From the NCBI RefSeq assembly GCF_003259745.1, contig NZ_QLMC01000003.1:930001-994000 (forward strand): 64,000 nt of DNA, written 5' to 3'. Shown piece after piece: positions 17,831-26,723 of the stretch (the first letter of the stretch is position 1; each line of letters begins with the position of its first letter). Source of the DNA: Larkinella arboricola. Its GTDB lineage: Bacteria > Bacteroidota > Bacteroidia > Cytophagales > Spirosomataceae. A model generated the notes under the pieces. The model saw only the letters and a list, made by a program, of their open reading frames with translations. It ran no database searches and had not been told where the DNA came from. The position numbers and the translations under genes are program-made.

Positions 17831-18865
17831 ATGTTAAAACGTTACATTTTCCTCTTTGTTGGCTTGCTGACTGCCGGACTGGCCCGGGCGCAGGACCCGC
17901 AATTTTCGCAGTTTTACGCGGCTCCACTGTATCTAAACCCGGCTTTTGCGGGTTCGGCACTGGCGCCGAGGGTGTCGGTTAATTACCGCAACCAGTGGCC
18001 CGCCGTCACCAATTACGTAACATCGATGGTGAGCGTCGACCACTTTTTCGAACGGTATAACAGTGGGGTGGGCTTAATGTTACAAAATGATAACCAGGGG
18101 CAGGGCCGCATCCGGTCTACGGACATCGGCTTGCAGTACGCTTACCAGATCCAGGTAGCCGAACAGGCGTTCGTCCGGCTGGGGGTGCAGGCGTCCTACG
18201 TAAACCGGTCTATCAACTGGTTTGGCCTGACCTTTGGCGATCAATACAACAACGGCGGCTTTACCGGTAACCCAACAACGGACCCGGTGGTTTCCAACGG
18301 TTCACCGAAAGTTTCGTACCTTGATTTTTCTACGGGTGGTTTGCTTTACTCCGACTGGTACTGGATTGGTGTGGCCGCTCATCACCTGAACCGCCCCAAC
18401 CAGGGCGTTTTTGTCCTGAGTGACGATAGCCGTCTGCCCCTGAAAGGGAGTGTACACGCCGGTTTGCGGATTCCGTTTGCCGGTTTTACGGGTCTGGGTG
18501 ACGAGTGGGACCGTGAAAAAACCATTTCACCCGCCATTAATTACCGGTTTCAGGGCAAATATGACCAGTTGGATCTGGGCGTATACATGACGTATTCTCC
18601 GGTGGTCTTTGGACTCTGGTACCGGGGCCTGCCCTTGAAAAAATATGAAGCCAATATCACCAACCGCGAATCGCTGATTGCGCTGGTCGGTTTCCGGCAG
18701 GATGCCTTCTCGATTGGCTATAGTTACGACGCCACGATTTCGTCACTCGGGCCGGGCAGCGGGGGCGCTCACGAGATTTCGTTGTCGTATACGTTTGAGA
18801 ACTGGCCGCCGGGCAAACCCAAAAACCGCAAATCCCGCAAGCAGCTCTCCTGTCCGAAGTTTTAA
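17831..18865 (+). CDS. PorP/SprF family type IX secretion outer-membrane protein
   Basis: The 344-residue protein has a signal peptide (MLKRYIFLFVGLLTAGLARAQ) and the family opening DPQFSQFYAAPLYLNPAFAG, followed by beta-barrel-like alternating segments. PorP/SprF proteins are outer-membrane components that work with the type IX secretion system and are needed to deliver or anchor proteins with type B (CHU_C) C-termini, as SprF is for SprB in Flavobacterium. I start at ATG 17831; a TTG at 17813 in frame would add six residues before the signal peptide. It is divergent from a CHU_C protein 245 bases away, which fits a cargo-partner pair. Confidence 0.92.
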   Translation: MLKRYIFLFVGLLTAGLARAQDPQFSQFYAAPLYLNPAFAGSALAPRVSVNYRNQWPAVTNYVTSMVSVDHFFERYNSGVGLMLQNDNQGQGRIRSTDIGLQYAYQIQVAEQAFVRLGVQASYVNRSINWFGLTFGDQYNNGGFTGNPTTDPVVSNGSPKVSYLDFSTGGLLYSDWYWIGVAAHHLNRPNQGVFVLSDDSRLPLKGSVHAGLRIPFAGFTGLGDEWDREKTISPAINYRFQGKYDQLDLGVYMTYSPVVFGLWYRGLPLKKYEANITNRESLIALVGFRQDAFSIGYSYDATISSLGPGSGGAHEISLSYTFENWPPGKPKNRKSRKQLSCPKF

Positions 18866-18932
18866 TCGCTCAGACCGGTACGCATGGGTTTTTCTGGACA
18901 AAGGGAGGGTTTGTAAGGCCGCAGGACACGAA

Positions 18933-20213
18933 CTAGAGTCCGTGGGTGTTGAGGTCTTTGACAACCAATTGTACGGTATAACGGCTTTTCTGCTCGACCA
19001 GCAGCTTTTTATTGACCAGAACCCGTTCAATGGTTTTATCGTCGTAATGTCGGATGGTAATTAACTCCAGCCCTTCGTTGTAGGTAATCCGGAATTCTTC
19101 CTGCAAGCGTGATAGCAATCCAGCCAGCCGGTCGGGGCGGTTGTCGACGGCTACGGAAAAGCTGATGGCGGTATTCTGCATCAGATTGATTTTCACCCCA
19201 AATTCGGCAAACTGCCCAAAAATTTTGCTCAGATTTTCTTCCGCGATGAAGGAAAAGTCTTTGGGATGAAAAGAAATCAGCGTCTGATTCATTTTGAAAA
19301 TGAACGACGGAATGGGCAGTCGCTGCTCAAAATTTCCGATGACGGTTCCGGCATTCTGAGGATGCAGAAACGACCGGACATACAGCGGAATATTCTTGTT
19401 CTGTAACGGTTTAATGGTTTTGGGATGAATCACAGTGGCGCCATAGTAGGCTAGCTCAATAGCATCCTGATAGGTAAGCTGGTCGATTTTGACGGTTTCG
19501 TCGAACCACTTGGGGTCGGCATTCAGCACCCCCGGCACGTCTTTCCAGATCGTTACGCCACTGGCTTCCAGACAATGGGCGAAGATAGCTGCCGTATAAT
19601 CTGAACCATCACGACCCAGGGTTGTGGTGTTGCCTTCACCCGTACTGCCAATAAAACCCTGGGTAATAACGACGCTGGTACTGAGCAACTCCGCCAGCGA
19701 GTCCGTGATGTATTCACAGGTTTGTTTCCAGTCCACTTTGCCTTCCCGGTAGCTGGCATCGGTCCGGATCAGGCGTCGGGCATCCACCCAGTACGAATCC
19801 AGTCCCGACTGGTTCAGGTAGGCATTGACAATGCGGGTCGATAGCAACTCACCGTACGAAACAAGCTGATCGTATATCTGATCGGGTTTTGTGTACGGGT
19901 CAGGCTCCCGTTGCAGCAGGGATTCCACTTCCGCAAATAAATCATACACCTGGCCGAATGCCGTCTGGTCTTCACCCGCCAGTTCCTGAATTACCTGCTC
20001 GTGTTGCGTTCGAATGCGTTGCCACAAATCATAGGTGTTGTCCTGCCTACGCAGGTACGCCCCTATCAGTTGTTCGAGGGCGTTCGTGGTTTCGCCCATG
20101 GCCGAAACCACCACCAATAATTGATTCGGGTTTTGCTGCTGGATAATGCCCGCTACAGTACGAACGCCGTGAGCGTCTCTAACCGACGCTCCACCGAATT
20201 TGAATACCTGCAT
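18933..20213 (-). CDS. lysC: Aspartate kinase
   Basis: Aspartate kinase phosphorylates L-aspartate, the first step towards lysine, threonine, methionine and diaminopimelate. The 426-residue protein has the N-terminal kinase motif VFKFGGASV, the catalytic core with TLGRDGSDYTAAIFA, the KDVPGVLNADPK segment, and two C-terminal ACT-type regions (near 310-425) for feedback control. It is monofunctional, with no homoserine dehydrogenase domain. It is transcribed alone, and a 12-base perfect palindrome (20225-20236) lies 12 bases before the start. The gene name is by family; lysC and thrA-type kinases cannot be told apart by pathway control here. Confidence 0.95.
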   Translation of the reverse strand: MQVFKFGGASVRDAHGVRTVAGIIQQQNPNQLLVVVSAMGETTNALEQLIGAYLRRQDNTYDLWQRIRTQHEQVIQELAGEDQTAFGQVYDLFAEVESLLQREPDPYTKPDQIYDQLVSYGELLSTRIVNAYLNQSGLDSYWVDARRLIRTDASYREGKVDWKQTCEYITDSLAELLSTSVVITQGFIGSTGEGNTTTLGRDGSDYTAAIFAHCLEASGVTIWKDVPGVLNADPKWFDETVKIDQLTYQDAIELAYYGATVIHPKTIKPLQNKNIPLYVRSFLHPQNAGTVIGNFEQRLPIPSFIFKMNQTLISFHPKDFSFIAEENLSKIFGQFAEFGVKINLMQNTAISFSVAVDNRPDRLAGLLSRLQEEFRITYNEGLELITIRHYDDKTIERVLVNKKLLVEQKSRYTVQLVVKDLNTHGL

Positions 20214-20224
20214 TTGTTACTAAT

Positions 20225-20236
20225 CTGTCATGACAG
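20225..20236. promoter_or_regulatory. 12-bp palindrome before the aspartate kinase start
   Basis: CTGTCATGACAG is a perfect palindrome 12 bases upstream of the start codon. It would lie in the 5' leader or core promoter and could be an operator, but there is no other evidence. Confidence 0.25.
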
Positions 20237-20287
20237 GATCGCGGTCGGGTTGTCGGTGGGTTTGAAAACCGCGCTTCCTGAACGTTA

Positions 20288-22222
20288 TTAAACCGTCACG
20301 GCCCGCCCGGTATAAATCAACTCCCGAACGGAGTCGGCAATGCCCTGTGGATCAAAACCGCATTCCCGGTGAAGGTCAATCTGTTCGCCGTGTTCAACGA
20401 TCGCATCCGGAATGCCCAGCCGCTTGACGCGGGCCATGTAACCGTGGTCGGTCATGAATTCGATTACGGCACTCCCAAAACCGCCCATCAGGCAACCGTC
20501 CTCAACGGTCAGCACGCTGTCGTAACGCTGAAAAATTTCGTGCAGCATGGCTTCGTCGAGCGGTTTCACAAAGCGCATGTCGTAGTGAGCCGGCTGAATG
20601 TTTTCTTTCTCAAGGAGTTCGCAGGCCTTGACCGCGTAGTTCCCAATGGGACCAATCGTCAGAATGGCTACTCCTTTCCCGTCCCGGATTTTGCGCCCTT
20701 TGCCCACTTCAACGGCTTCCAGCGGAGTTTTCCAGTTAGGCATCACGCCTTCACCGCGCGGGTAGCGGATGGTAAAAGCCTGTTTCCCCTGCTGAATTGT
20801 GTCCGACTGAGCCGTAAACATCAGGTTGCGGAGTTCCTGCTCGTTCATCGGGCTGGCTACAATCATGTTCGGAACGCAGCGCATAAAGGCCAGATCGTAC
20901 GCGCCGTGGTGCGTCGGGCCGTCGGCACCGGCAAAACCGGCCCGGTCAAGGCAGAAAATAACCGGTAACTCCTGAATACAGACGTCATGAATAACCTGAT
21001 CGTAGGCCCGCTGCATGAAGGTGGAGTAGATATTGCAGAACACCACCTGCCCCTGCGTTGCCATACCCGCCGAAAAAGTTACGGCATGTTGTTCGGCAAT
21101 ACCCACATCAAAAGCCCGATCCGGAATAGCCTTCATCATGATGTTCATCGACGACCCCGAGGGCATGGCGGGTGTAACACCCACAATTTTTTCGTTCACC
21201 TCCGCTAGTTCAACCAACGTATGGCCGAAAACGTCCTGGTACTTGGGCGGCTGGGGCGTCGCGTATACTTTCTTTTTGATCTCGCCCGTTACCTTGTCAA
21301 ACAAACCCGGCGCGTGCCATTTGGTCTGGTCTTTCTCGGCGGGGCCGTATCCTTTCCCTTTCACCGTAAGGCAATGCAGCAGTTTGGGACCGGGAATATC
21401 TTTCAGGTCGTTCATCACACTGACCAGATGATCAATGTCGTGGCCATCAATCGGGCCAAAATACCGTAAATGCAAAGACTCAAACAGGTTGCTTTGCTTC
21501 AGCAGCGACGCTTTCAGGCCCGTTTCGAGCTTTGAAACAATCTCCTGCGCACTCTTGCCAAAATTGCTCATCTTGCCCAACAAGTTCCAGACTTCGTCTT
21601 TCACCTTGTTGTAGGTCGGCGAGGTGGTAATATCGGTCAGGTATTCGCGCAGGGCGCCCACGTTCGGGTCAATCGACATGCAGTTGTCGTTGAGGATAAT
21701 GAGCAGGTCGGCTTCGGTAGCTCCGGCGTGGTTCATGCCCTCAAACGCCAGACCAGCCGTCATGGCACCGTCGCCAATAACGGCAATATGATGTCGCTTC
21801 GGATTATTCTGGAGTTGTGACGCCACCGCCATCCCGAGCGCAGCCGAGATTGAGGTGGACGAGTGGCCGACCCCAAATGAATCGTACGGACTTTCCTTAC
21901 GCTTTGGAAAACCGGACAAGCCTTTGTAAAACCGGTTGGTATGAAATACATCCCGGCGCCCGGTCAGAATTTTATGGCCGTAGGCCTGATGGCCCACATC
22001 CCAGATCAGTTGATCATCCGGCGTATTAAAAACATAATGAAGGGCAACTGTCAGTTCAACAACGCCCAGGCTCGCTCCAAAATGGCCGCCATATACCGAC
22101 ACATTATCGATGATGAATTGCCGGAGTTCGGCACAGACTTGCGGGAGTGCAGCTTGATCCAGATTACGAAGGTCGTCAGGAGTGTCAATCTTGGCGAGCA
22201 GTGAGCCGGGAGTGATCAACAT
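20288..22222 (-). CDS. dxs: 1-deoxy-D-xylulose-5-phosphate synthase
   Basis: DXS condenses pyruvate and glyceraldehyde 3-phosphate with thiamine diphosphate, the first step of the non-mevalonate isoprenoid pathway. The 644-residue protein has the expected N-terminal motif DVGHQAYGHKILTGRRD, the ThDP-binding GDGAMTAGLAFEGMNHAG...NDNCMSI segment, the transketolase-like pyrimidine domain (GIAEQHAVTFSAGMA, DRAGFAGADGPTHHG) and the C-terminal domain ending in the usual ERLGIPD-like region. It carries a plausible -7 promoter element upstream (TACTTTTG). Carotenoid chemistry elsewhere in the window (crtZ-type gene) would use its products. Confidence 0.98.
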   Translation of the reverse strand: MLITPGSLLAKIDTPDDLRNLDQAALPQVCAELRQFIIDNVSVYGGHFGASLGVVELTVALHYVFNTPDDQLIWDVGHQAYGHKILTGRRDVFHTNRFYKGLSGFPKRKESPYDSFGVGHSSTSISAALGMAVASQLQNNPKRHHIAVIGDGAMTAGLAFEGMNHAGATEADLLIILNDNCMSIDPNVGALREYLTDITTSPTYNKVKDEVWNLLGKMSNFGKSAQEIVSKLETGLKASLLKQSNLFESLHLRYFGPIDGHDIDHLVSVMNDLKDIPGPKLLHCLTVKGKGYGPAEKDQTKWHAPGLFDKVTGEIKKKVYATPQPPKYQDVFGHTLVELAEVNEKIVGVTPAMPSGSSMNIMMKAIPDRAFDVGIAEQHAVTFSAGMATQGQVVFCNIYSTFMQRAYDQVIHDVCIQELPVIFCLDRAGFAGADGPTHHGAYDLAFMRCVPNMIVASPMNEQELRNLMFTAQSDTIQQGKQAFTIRYPRGEGVMPNWKTPLEAVEVGKGRKIRDGKGVAILTIGPIGNYAVKACELLEKENIQPAHYDMRFVKPLDEAMLHEIFQRYDSVLTVEDGCLMGGFGSAVIEFMTDHGYMARVKRLGIPDAIVEHGEQIDLHRECGFDPQGIADSVRELIYTGRAVTV

Positions 22223-22310
22223 AGTAGGTAGAATGGTGTAAATTGTGTTTCATAAACTACGTGTGCTAACAAACTGTTTCACAACGATCATCCATGAAAT
22301 AAATACCGGG

Positions 22311-22318
22311 CAAAAGTA
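22311..22318 (-). promoter_or_regulatory. Possible dxs promoter -7 element
   Basis: TACTTTTG on the minus strand, 89 bases before the start codon, fits TAnnTTTG. Twenty bases further upstream is CTG instead of TTG, a one-base departure from consensus. Confidence 0.5.
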
Positions 22319-22389
22319 CAAAAAAAACCAAACTTTCGCAGGTAATGCCCGGATTCAGAAGAAATGAATTAACCAGAAGTACGGAGAAA

Positions 22390-22428
22390 GAAAAAGTACG
22401 CTGAAATAGCCATTCAGCGTACTTTTTC
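22390..22428 (-). terminator. Hairpin terminator of the mutL-rhomboid operon
   Basis: A perfect 16-bp inverted repeat (22390-22405 and 22413-22428, 7-nt loop) starts 77 bases after the second rhomboid stop. Each stem arm ends in a five-base A or T run, so U-rich RNA is formed at the 3' side. Confidence 0.85.
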
Positions 22429-22505
22429 AGAAGTTATCAGACGATACCGGACGGTTTCAGAGAAAAAAAACAGAATCCATTGGCGAGAAAAATACAATTT
22501 AAAGT

Positions 22506-23426
22506 CTATCCCCGCTGGCTGGCCCGAAACAATTTCTGTTTTTCTTCCCGGGTCAGGCTTTCATATCCGGAGCGGGAAATTTTATCCAGAATAGCGTCTA
22601 TCTCGTCCTGATCCGGCATGGCAACCGCCGACGACGAAGAGGAAGAGGCTGCGTACGAACCGGTTGTCATGCTGGCGCTACGCTGGCGGTACGAAACCTT
22701 AACCGGTGGTTTTTTCCGGAATAAACTCTGCCAGCCGTCCATGATCCAGTAAATCGGCTGACCCAGGTCCGTACCGTTCTGGAGCATTTTAATAAACAGA
22801 AAGCCGACTAAAGCGCCCCCCAGATGCGAAAGTTCGCCCCCGGCATTAGGGCCAATCGAGCGGGCCAGCGACAGGACAATATAAAAGAAGGCAATGTATT
22901 TAATCCGTACCGGGCCAAAAAACAGCAGATGAAACGTATAATTGGGCAGCAGCGTCGAAGCGCCCACCGCCACCGAGAAAGCGGCCGCCGAAGCGCCCAG
23001 CATTTCGGCCCGGCCTACCGCCCCGTGAAAGTACGGAAGCAGATTATAGATCGCTATGTAAGCCAGACCACCCGTAATACCGCCCAGCATATACAACGCT
23101 ACAAGCCGCCGGTTACCCAGGTACTCATCAACCAGCCGCCCGAACCAGTACAGGAACAGCATGTTGAACAGAATATGAAATACATCTTCGTGGGTGAAGA
23201 AGTACGTAATCAAGGTCCACGGCTTTGTGATGAAAGCACTGAGCGACGCCGGTATTCGCAGTTGAGTAATCACAAAGTCGTATACTCCTGGAATTACCGC
23301 TAACATGACGACAACTTTCAGGATCAGAAGCAGCAGAAAAACAATGGTATTAATCAAAATCAACTGCACCAACGTATTGTTGGGCTTGTTGAATTCGTTC
23401 CGGAAGTCATCTAACAGTCCACTCAT
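22506..23426 (-). CDS. Rhomboid-family membrane protein (second of pair)
   Basis: The 306-residue protein has a six-helix rhomboid core. The serine motif reads LGASAAAF where active rhomboids have GxSG, so the nucleophile serine is kept but the following glycine is alanine. The partner histidine is in LSHLGGALVG. Rhomboids cut transmembrane helices inside the membrane. The WR/HxxxN region is ITYFFTHEDVFHILFNM. After the last helix there is a soluble tail rich in serine (Ser-run near 260-270) that ends DEIDAILDKISRSGYE and LTREEKQKLF, a motif I associate with Bacteroidota rhomboids. It starts 3 bases after the first rhomboid and is in the mutL operon. Activity is uncertain because of the GASA change. 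Confidence 0.88.
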   Translation of the reverse strand: MSGLLDDFRNEFNKPNNTLVQLILINTIVFLLLLILKVVVMLAVIPGVYDFVITQLRIPASLSAFITKPWTLITYFFTHEDVFHILFNMLFLYWFGRLVDEYLGNRRLVALYMLGGITGGLAYIAIYNLLPYFHGAVGRAEMLGASAAAFSVAVGASTLLPNYTFHLLFFGPVRIKYIAFFYIVLSLARSIGPNAGGELSHLGGALVGFLFIKMLQNGTDLGQPIYWIMDGWQSLFRKKPPVKVSYRQRSASMTTGSYAASSSSSSAVAMPDQDEIDAILDKISRSGYESLTREEKQKLFRASQRG

Positions 23427-23429
23427 TAC

Positions 23430-24206
23430 TCAATAAAAATTATTTCGTTGCTTCCCCCAATATTTTACCAATATAAATGCAAAGAGCATACCGCCAATAT
23501 GAGCGAAATGCGCTACATTGTCGGACTGCGCCCGATAAATGCCGGAATATAATTCATATGCGCCGTAAAACGTCACCAGGTATTTGGCCTTGATGGGTAT
23601 CGGCGGAAATAATAAGAAAAGTTCGGTATTTGGAAATAATAATCCAAATGCCATTAGAATTCCAAAAATTGCTCCCGACGCTCCAACCATCGGAATGCCT
23701 AATTGCTGGTCGTAATAGCGGTTTACTAACTGTATAGCGCCCCGTATATACGAAGGGTCGGTAGGATTGTCTTCAAAAGCCCTCAAAAAGTCGTCTCCCT
23801 GCACCAGCAAACCCCGATCGGCCAGAAACACCTCCAGCGACTGCGGAGATGGGTTACTTTGAAAAGCAGCCACTGCATCTCGTAACTGGCTGGCTTCAAA
23901 ATAGTTTATGCCGGCAAATAATAATCCGGCTCCGATGCCGGTTATTAAATAAAAAATTGTAAACCGCTTGTTTCCCCATACCCGTTCAAGCATCGGGCCA
24001 AAGAAAAACAACCCCAGCATATTGCTGAAAAGGTGCATAAAACCCGCATGTAAAAACATATGGGTAATCAACTGGTGGGGCGCAAATGCCGGTGAAAGAA
24101 ACGAATACAACCCAAACCTGCCGATTAGATCGATTCCCGAAGCCGTTATAAGATATAAACCAACATTAAGTAACAGGAGCGTCCTGACAACCGGCGTAAG
24201 CATCAT
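23430..24206 (-). CDS. Rhomboid-family intramembrane serine protease (first of pair)
   Basis: The 258-residue protein has the complete rhomboid signature: HMFLHAGFMHLFSNM in the second helix, the nucleophile motif GASGAIFG and the histidine motif AHFAHIGGM in the last helix. It should cleave membrane proteins within or near their transmembrane segment. An insertion of about 65 residues (near 105-170, mostly polar) sits between core helices and probably forms a loop outside the membrane. It lies between mutL (33-base gap) and a second rhomboid (3-base gap), so the two may be made together. The substrate is unknown. Confidence 0.93.
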   Translation of the reverse strand: MMLTPVVRTLLLLNVGLYLITASGIDLIGRFGLYSFLSPAFAPHQLITHMFLHAGFMHLFSNMLGLFFFGPMLERVWGNKRFTIFYLITGIGAGLLFAGINYFEASQLRDAVAAFQSNPSPQSLEVFLADRGLLVQGDDFLRAFEDNPTDPSYIRGAIQLVNRYYDQQLGIPMVGASGAIFGILMAFGLLFPNTELFLLFPPIPIKAKYLVTFYGAYELYSGIYRAQSDNVAHFAHIGGMLFAFILVKYWGKQRNNFY

Positions 24207-24239
24207 AAAGTTGTAACGTTTTCTACCATAAAAACCATA

Positions 24240-26186
24240 TTAGGACCGAAATAATCCGGCTAATTTATCCAACGTCAAGACCGTCGTAATCGGTTCACCG
24301 CTGGGCGTATAAGACGGATTTGACGATGCCATTAACTGTTCGACCAGTCCCCGCTGCTCCGCTTCGGCCAGTGGCTTCTGATGCCGGGAGGCCGACCGCC
24401 GGGCCAGCGAACGGGCCAATATCTCGGCACGCTCCAGCCTGAGCCGTCCGGTATCTTCGCGCAGCTGGGCCAGCAGATTCGCAAAAAGCTCCTCTTCATT
24501 TTCGCCCACCGAGAGCGCTGGTACACCCCGAATCAGGAATGCATTCTGTCCAATTTCGTCAAACAGAAAACCCAGGTTGGTTAAGTCGTCGCGGAGTTCA
24601 AGCGCTAAATTATAATCAACCGGCATTACCGTCACTGTTTTGGGGAACAACAATTGTTGCGAAACCCCATTGCGCTTGGTAAGGGCGGTCTGGTACTGGT
24701 CATACAGAACCCGTTCGTAGGCTTTACGCTGGTCGATTAACAGCAGGCCCTCGGAAATAGCCAGCAGCAAATAACGGTTGTGTACCTGAAAAACAGACCC
24801 AATCTCCTCCAGAGCAACTAACGGAGATTTTATTTTGTTTACCCGACTTTCCACCGTTACCAGCTCGGGCTGCCCCTGATGCTCTGCGGCTGCCGGTTTT
24901 CCGAAGAGATCGGCCGGGTCGGTAGCGCCTGTTTCCGGCGGATTGACTCCTTCAAACAGGGCCTGCCAATTGGCCGCTGACTTACGGGGAAAATCAAGCC
25001 CACCGCTGGTTTTCTTTTCGGATGCGTCCGTTGACCAGGCCGGGTTACTCATAGGACGCAGCACGGAACGGCTTTGGCCCTCCGACGTTGGACTTTCTAC
25101 AGATACGTCTGAGGTTCGGCGGGGGGCTGGAGTTACCGGCAGAAAGTTAACATTCGAATCAAAATCGAGCGACGGTGTCAGGTTATAAACTCCCACGGCT
25201 TTCCGAACGGCCGCCATGACGATGGCATACACAGACCGTTCATCGTCAAACTTAATCTCTGTCTTTGTGGGGTGAATGTTGATATCAATATGAGACGGAT
25301 CAATGTCGATAAACAGGACGTAGAAGGGATGGCTGCCCTCCTGAATCATTCCTTCGTAGGCTCCAACCACGGCATGGTGCAGGTAGTTGTGCTTGACAAA
25401 CCGTGAATTGACAAAGAAAAACTGTTCTCCCCGCGTCTTACGGGCAAATTCGGGCTTCCCAATGTACCCCCGGACATTCACATACGGCGTTTCTTCCTCG
25501 CAGTAGGCCAGTTGCTCCCGGTATTGCTTACCGAATAAATCAACAATCCGGCGGCTGAGCTTACCCGCCTGTAGGTTATACACTTCGGAATCGTTGTGAT
25601 ATAGCGAAAACGCCACTTCCGGATGGGCCAGGGCAATGCGCTGAAACTCATCCAGAATATGCCGCATTTCAACCGAATTGGTTTTCAAAAAATTACGCCG
25701 GGCCGGTACATTGAAAAACAAATTTTTTACCAGTATATTCGTTCCTGGCAAGCACGAAACGGATTCCTGCGTTTTGATTTCCGAGCCTTCGATTCGAATT
25801 AGTGTGCCTAGTTCATCGTTCGTACGGGATGCATCGGACCGGCGCGTGCGGAGTTCAACCTGGGCCACAGCCGCAATCGAGGCCAGGGCTTCGCCCCGGA
25901 ACCCCATCGTCCGGATGCGGAACAGATCGTCCGACGAACGGATTTTGGACGTTGCGTGCCGTTCAAAACTCATTCGGGCATCGGTTTCGGACATACCATT
26001 GCCATCGTCAATAATCTGGATCAGCGTTTTACCCGCTTCCCGAATTATGACCTGGATAGTTTTTGCTTGAGCATCAACTGAGTTTTCCAGTAATTCCTTG
26101 ACCACCGATGCCGGCCGTTGCACTACCTCACCTGCCGCAATCTGGTTGGCAATCGAATCCGGTAACAGTTGAATGATATTCAACAT
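24240..26186 (-). CDS. mutL: DNA mismatch repair protein MutL
   Basis: MutL links mismatch recognition by MutS to strand removal. The 648-residue protein has the N-terminal GHKL ATPase: NQIAAGEVVQRPASVVKELL, DNGNGM-type DDGNGMSE, TMGFRGEALASIAAV. A long flexible linker follows (about 330-460) and then the dimerization domain. In the C-terminal domain the position of the endonuclease motif DQHA(x)2E(x)4E reads DQRKAYERVLYD (near residue 484), so the metal-binding His and last Glu are replaced. It is therefore likely a MutL without nicking activity or with an altered site. It is the first gene of an operon with two rhomboids. Confidence 0.97.
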   Translation of the reverse strand: MLNIIQLLPDSIANQIAAGEVVQRPASVVKELLENSVDAQAKTIQVIIREAGKTLIQIIDDGNGMSETDARMSFERHATSKIRSSDDLFRIRTMGFRGEALASIAAVAQVELRTRRSDASRTNDELGTLIRIEGSEIKTQESVSCLPGTNILVKNLFFNVPARRNFLKTNSVEMRHILDEFQRIALAHPEVAFSLYHNDSEVYNLQAGKLSRRIVDLFGKQYREQLAYCEEETPYVNVRGYIGKPEFARKTRGEQFFFVNSRFVKHNYLHHAVVGAYEGMIQEGSHPFYVLFIDIDPSHIDINIHPTKTEIKFDDERSVYAIVMAAVRKAVGVYNLTPSLDFDSNVNFLPVTPAPRRTSDVSVESPTSEGQSRSVLRPMSNPAWSTDASEKKTSGGLDFPRKSAANWQALFEGVNPPETGATDPADLFGKPAAAEHQGQPELVTVESRVNKIKSPLVALEEIGSVFQVHNRYLLLAISEGLLLIDQRKAYERVLYDQYQTALTKRNGVSQQLLFPKTVTVMPVDYNLALELRDDLTNLGFLFDEIGQNAFLIRGVPALSVGENEEELFANLLAQLREDTGRLRLERAEILARSLARRSASRHQKPLAEAEQRGLVEQLMASSNPSYTPSGEPITTVLTLDKLAGLFRS

Positions 26187-26304
26187 TTTGTATTAATCTA
26201 ATAATTTGAATCCTCAATGGAAGAACAAATTACTATTTTTCTACGACATAAGAAAAACCAATTGATGGACCCTTGCTCATTTTAGTAATCTTTTTTCACA
26301 ATTC

Positions 26305-26336
26305 TTTGTTATAGAAATAATTCAAGACTAACTTTG
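26305..26336 (+). promoter_or_regulatory. Canonical Bacteroidota promoter for the small membrane protein
   Basis: TTTG (26305-26308), a 20-nt spacer and TAACTTTG (26329-26336) match the consensus for the primary sigma factor of Bacteroidota exactly. The only plus-strand gene downstream is the 52-codon ORF at 26445, which would have a leader of about 100 nt. Confidence 0.75.
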
Positions 26337-26444
26337 AATATAAGGAGATTTCGGTAATGGCTCCAGCTTGCCCTTTGTTGTTCATTATCAGGTCTCGCTC
26401 CTGGAACTTTGTTAAAAGCGGCACATTTTTATTCTAACACTGAG

Positions 26445-26603
26445 ATGAAAAAGGTCAAATTGAACATGATTTTGCACTGGGTAGTTTTCTTTCCAATTAT
26501 CCTACCGCTGTGCATGGTGTTTGGGGCCGTACAGGGAGCGCTCCAAATGGCAGAACGCGTTATCAACCAGTTTTTATCCGACGTTGCGCCCTCGGTTAAA
26601 TAA
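26445..26603 (+). CDS. Small membrane protein of unknown function
   Basis: The ORF codes for 52 residues: a short basic N-terminus (MKKVKLN), one hydrophobic segment (MILHWVVFFPIILPLCMVFGAV, about residues 8-29), then an amphipathic polar tail. I do not recognise the family. ATG 26445 is preferred to an in-frame TTG/GTG start at 26409, because the residues between are not membrane-like. A canonical promoter lies 109 bases upstream, which makes it a more credible gene than its size suggests. It lies between mutL (divergent) and the RluA-type gene (convergent), so there is no operon context to suggest a job. Confidence 0.6.
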   Translation: MKKVKLNMILHWVVFFPIILPLCMVFGAVQGALQMAERVINQFLSDVAPSVK

Positions 26604-26723
26604 GCTGATTAAAATAGGGCTTTTCAAGTTGACGACCTTCTTCTGTCGTCCCGACTTTCATGCGGCTGTTCTGATTGGCGGAAGGAGGAGTCAATAGGAC
26701 CCTCTGTTTAGCCCCGGCTACAC

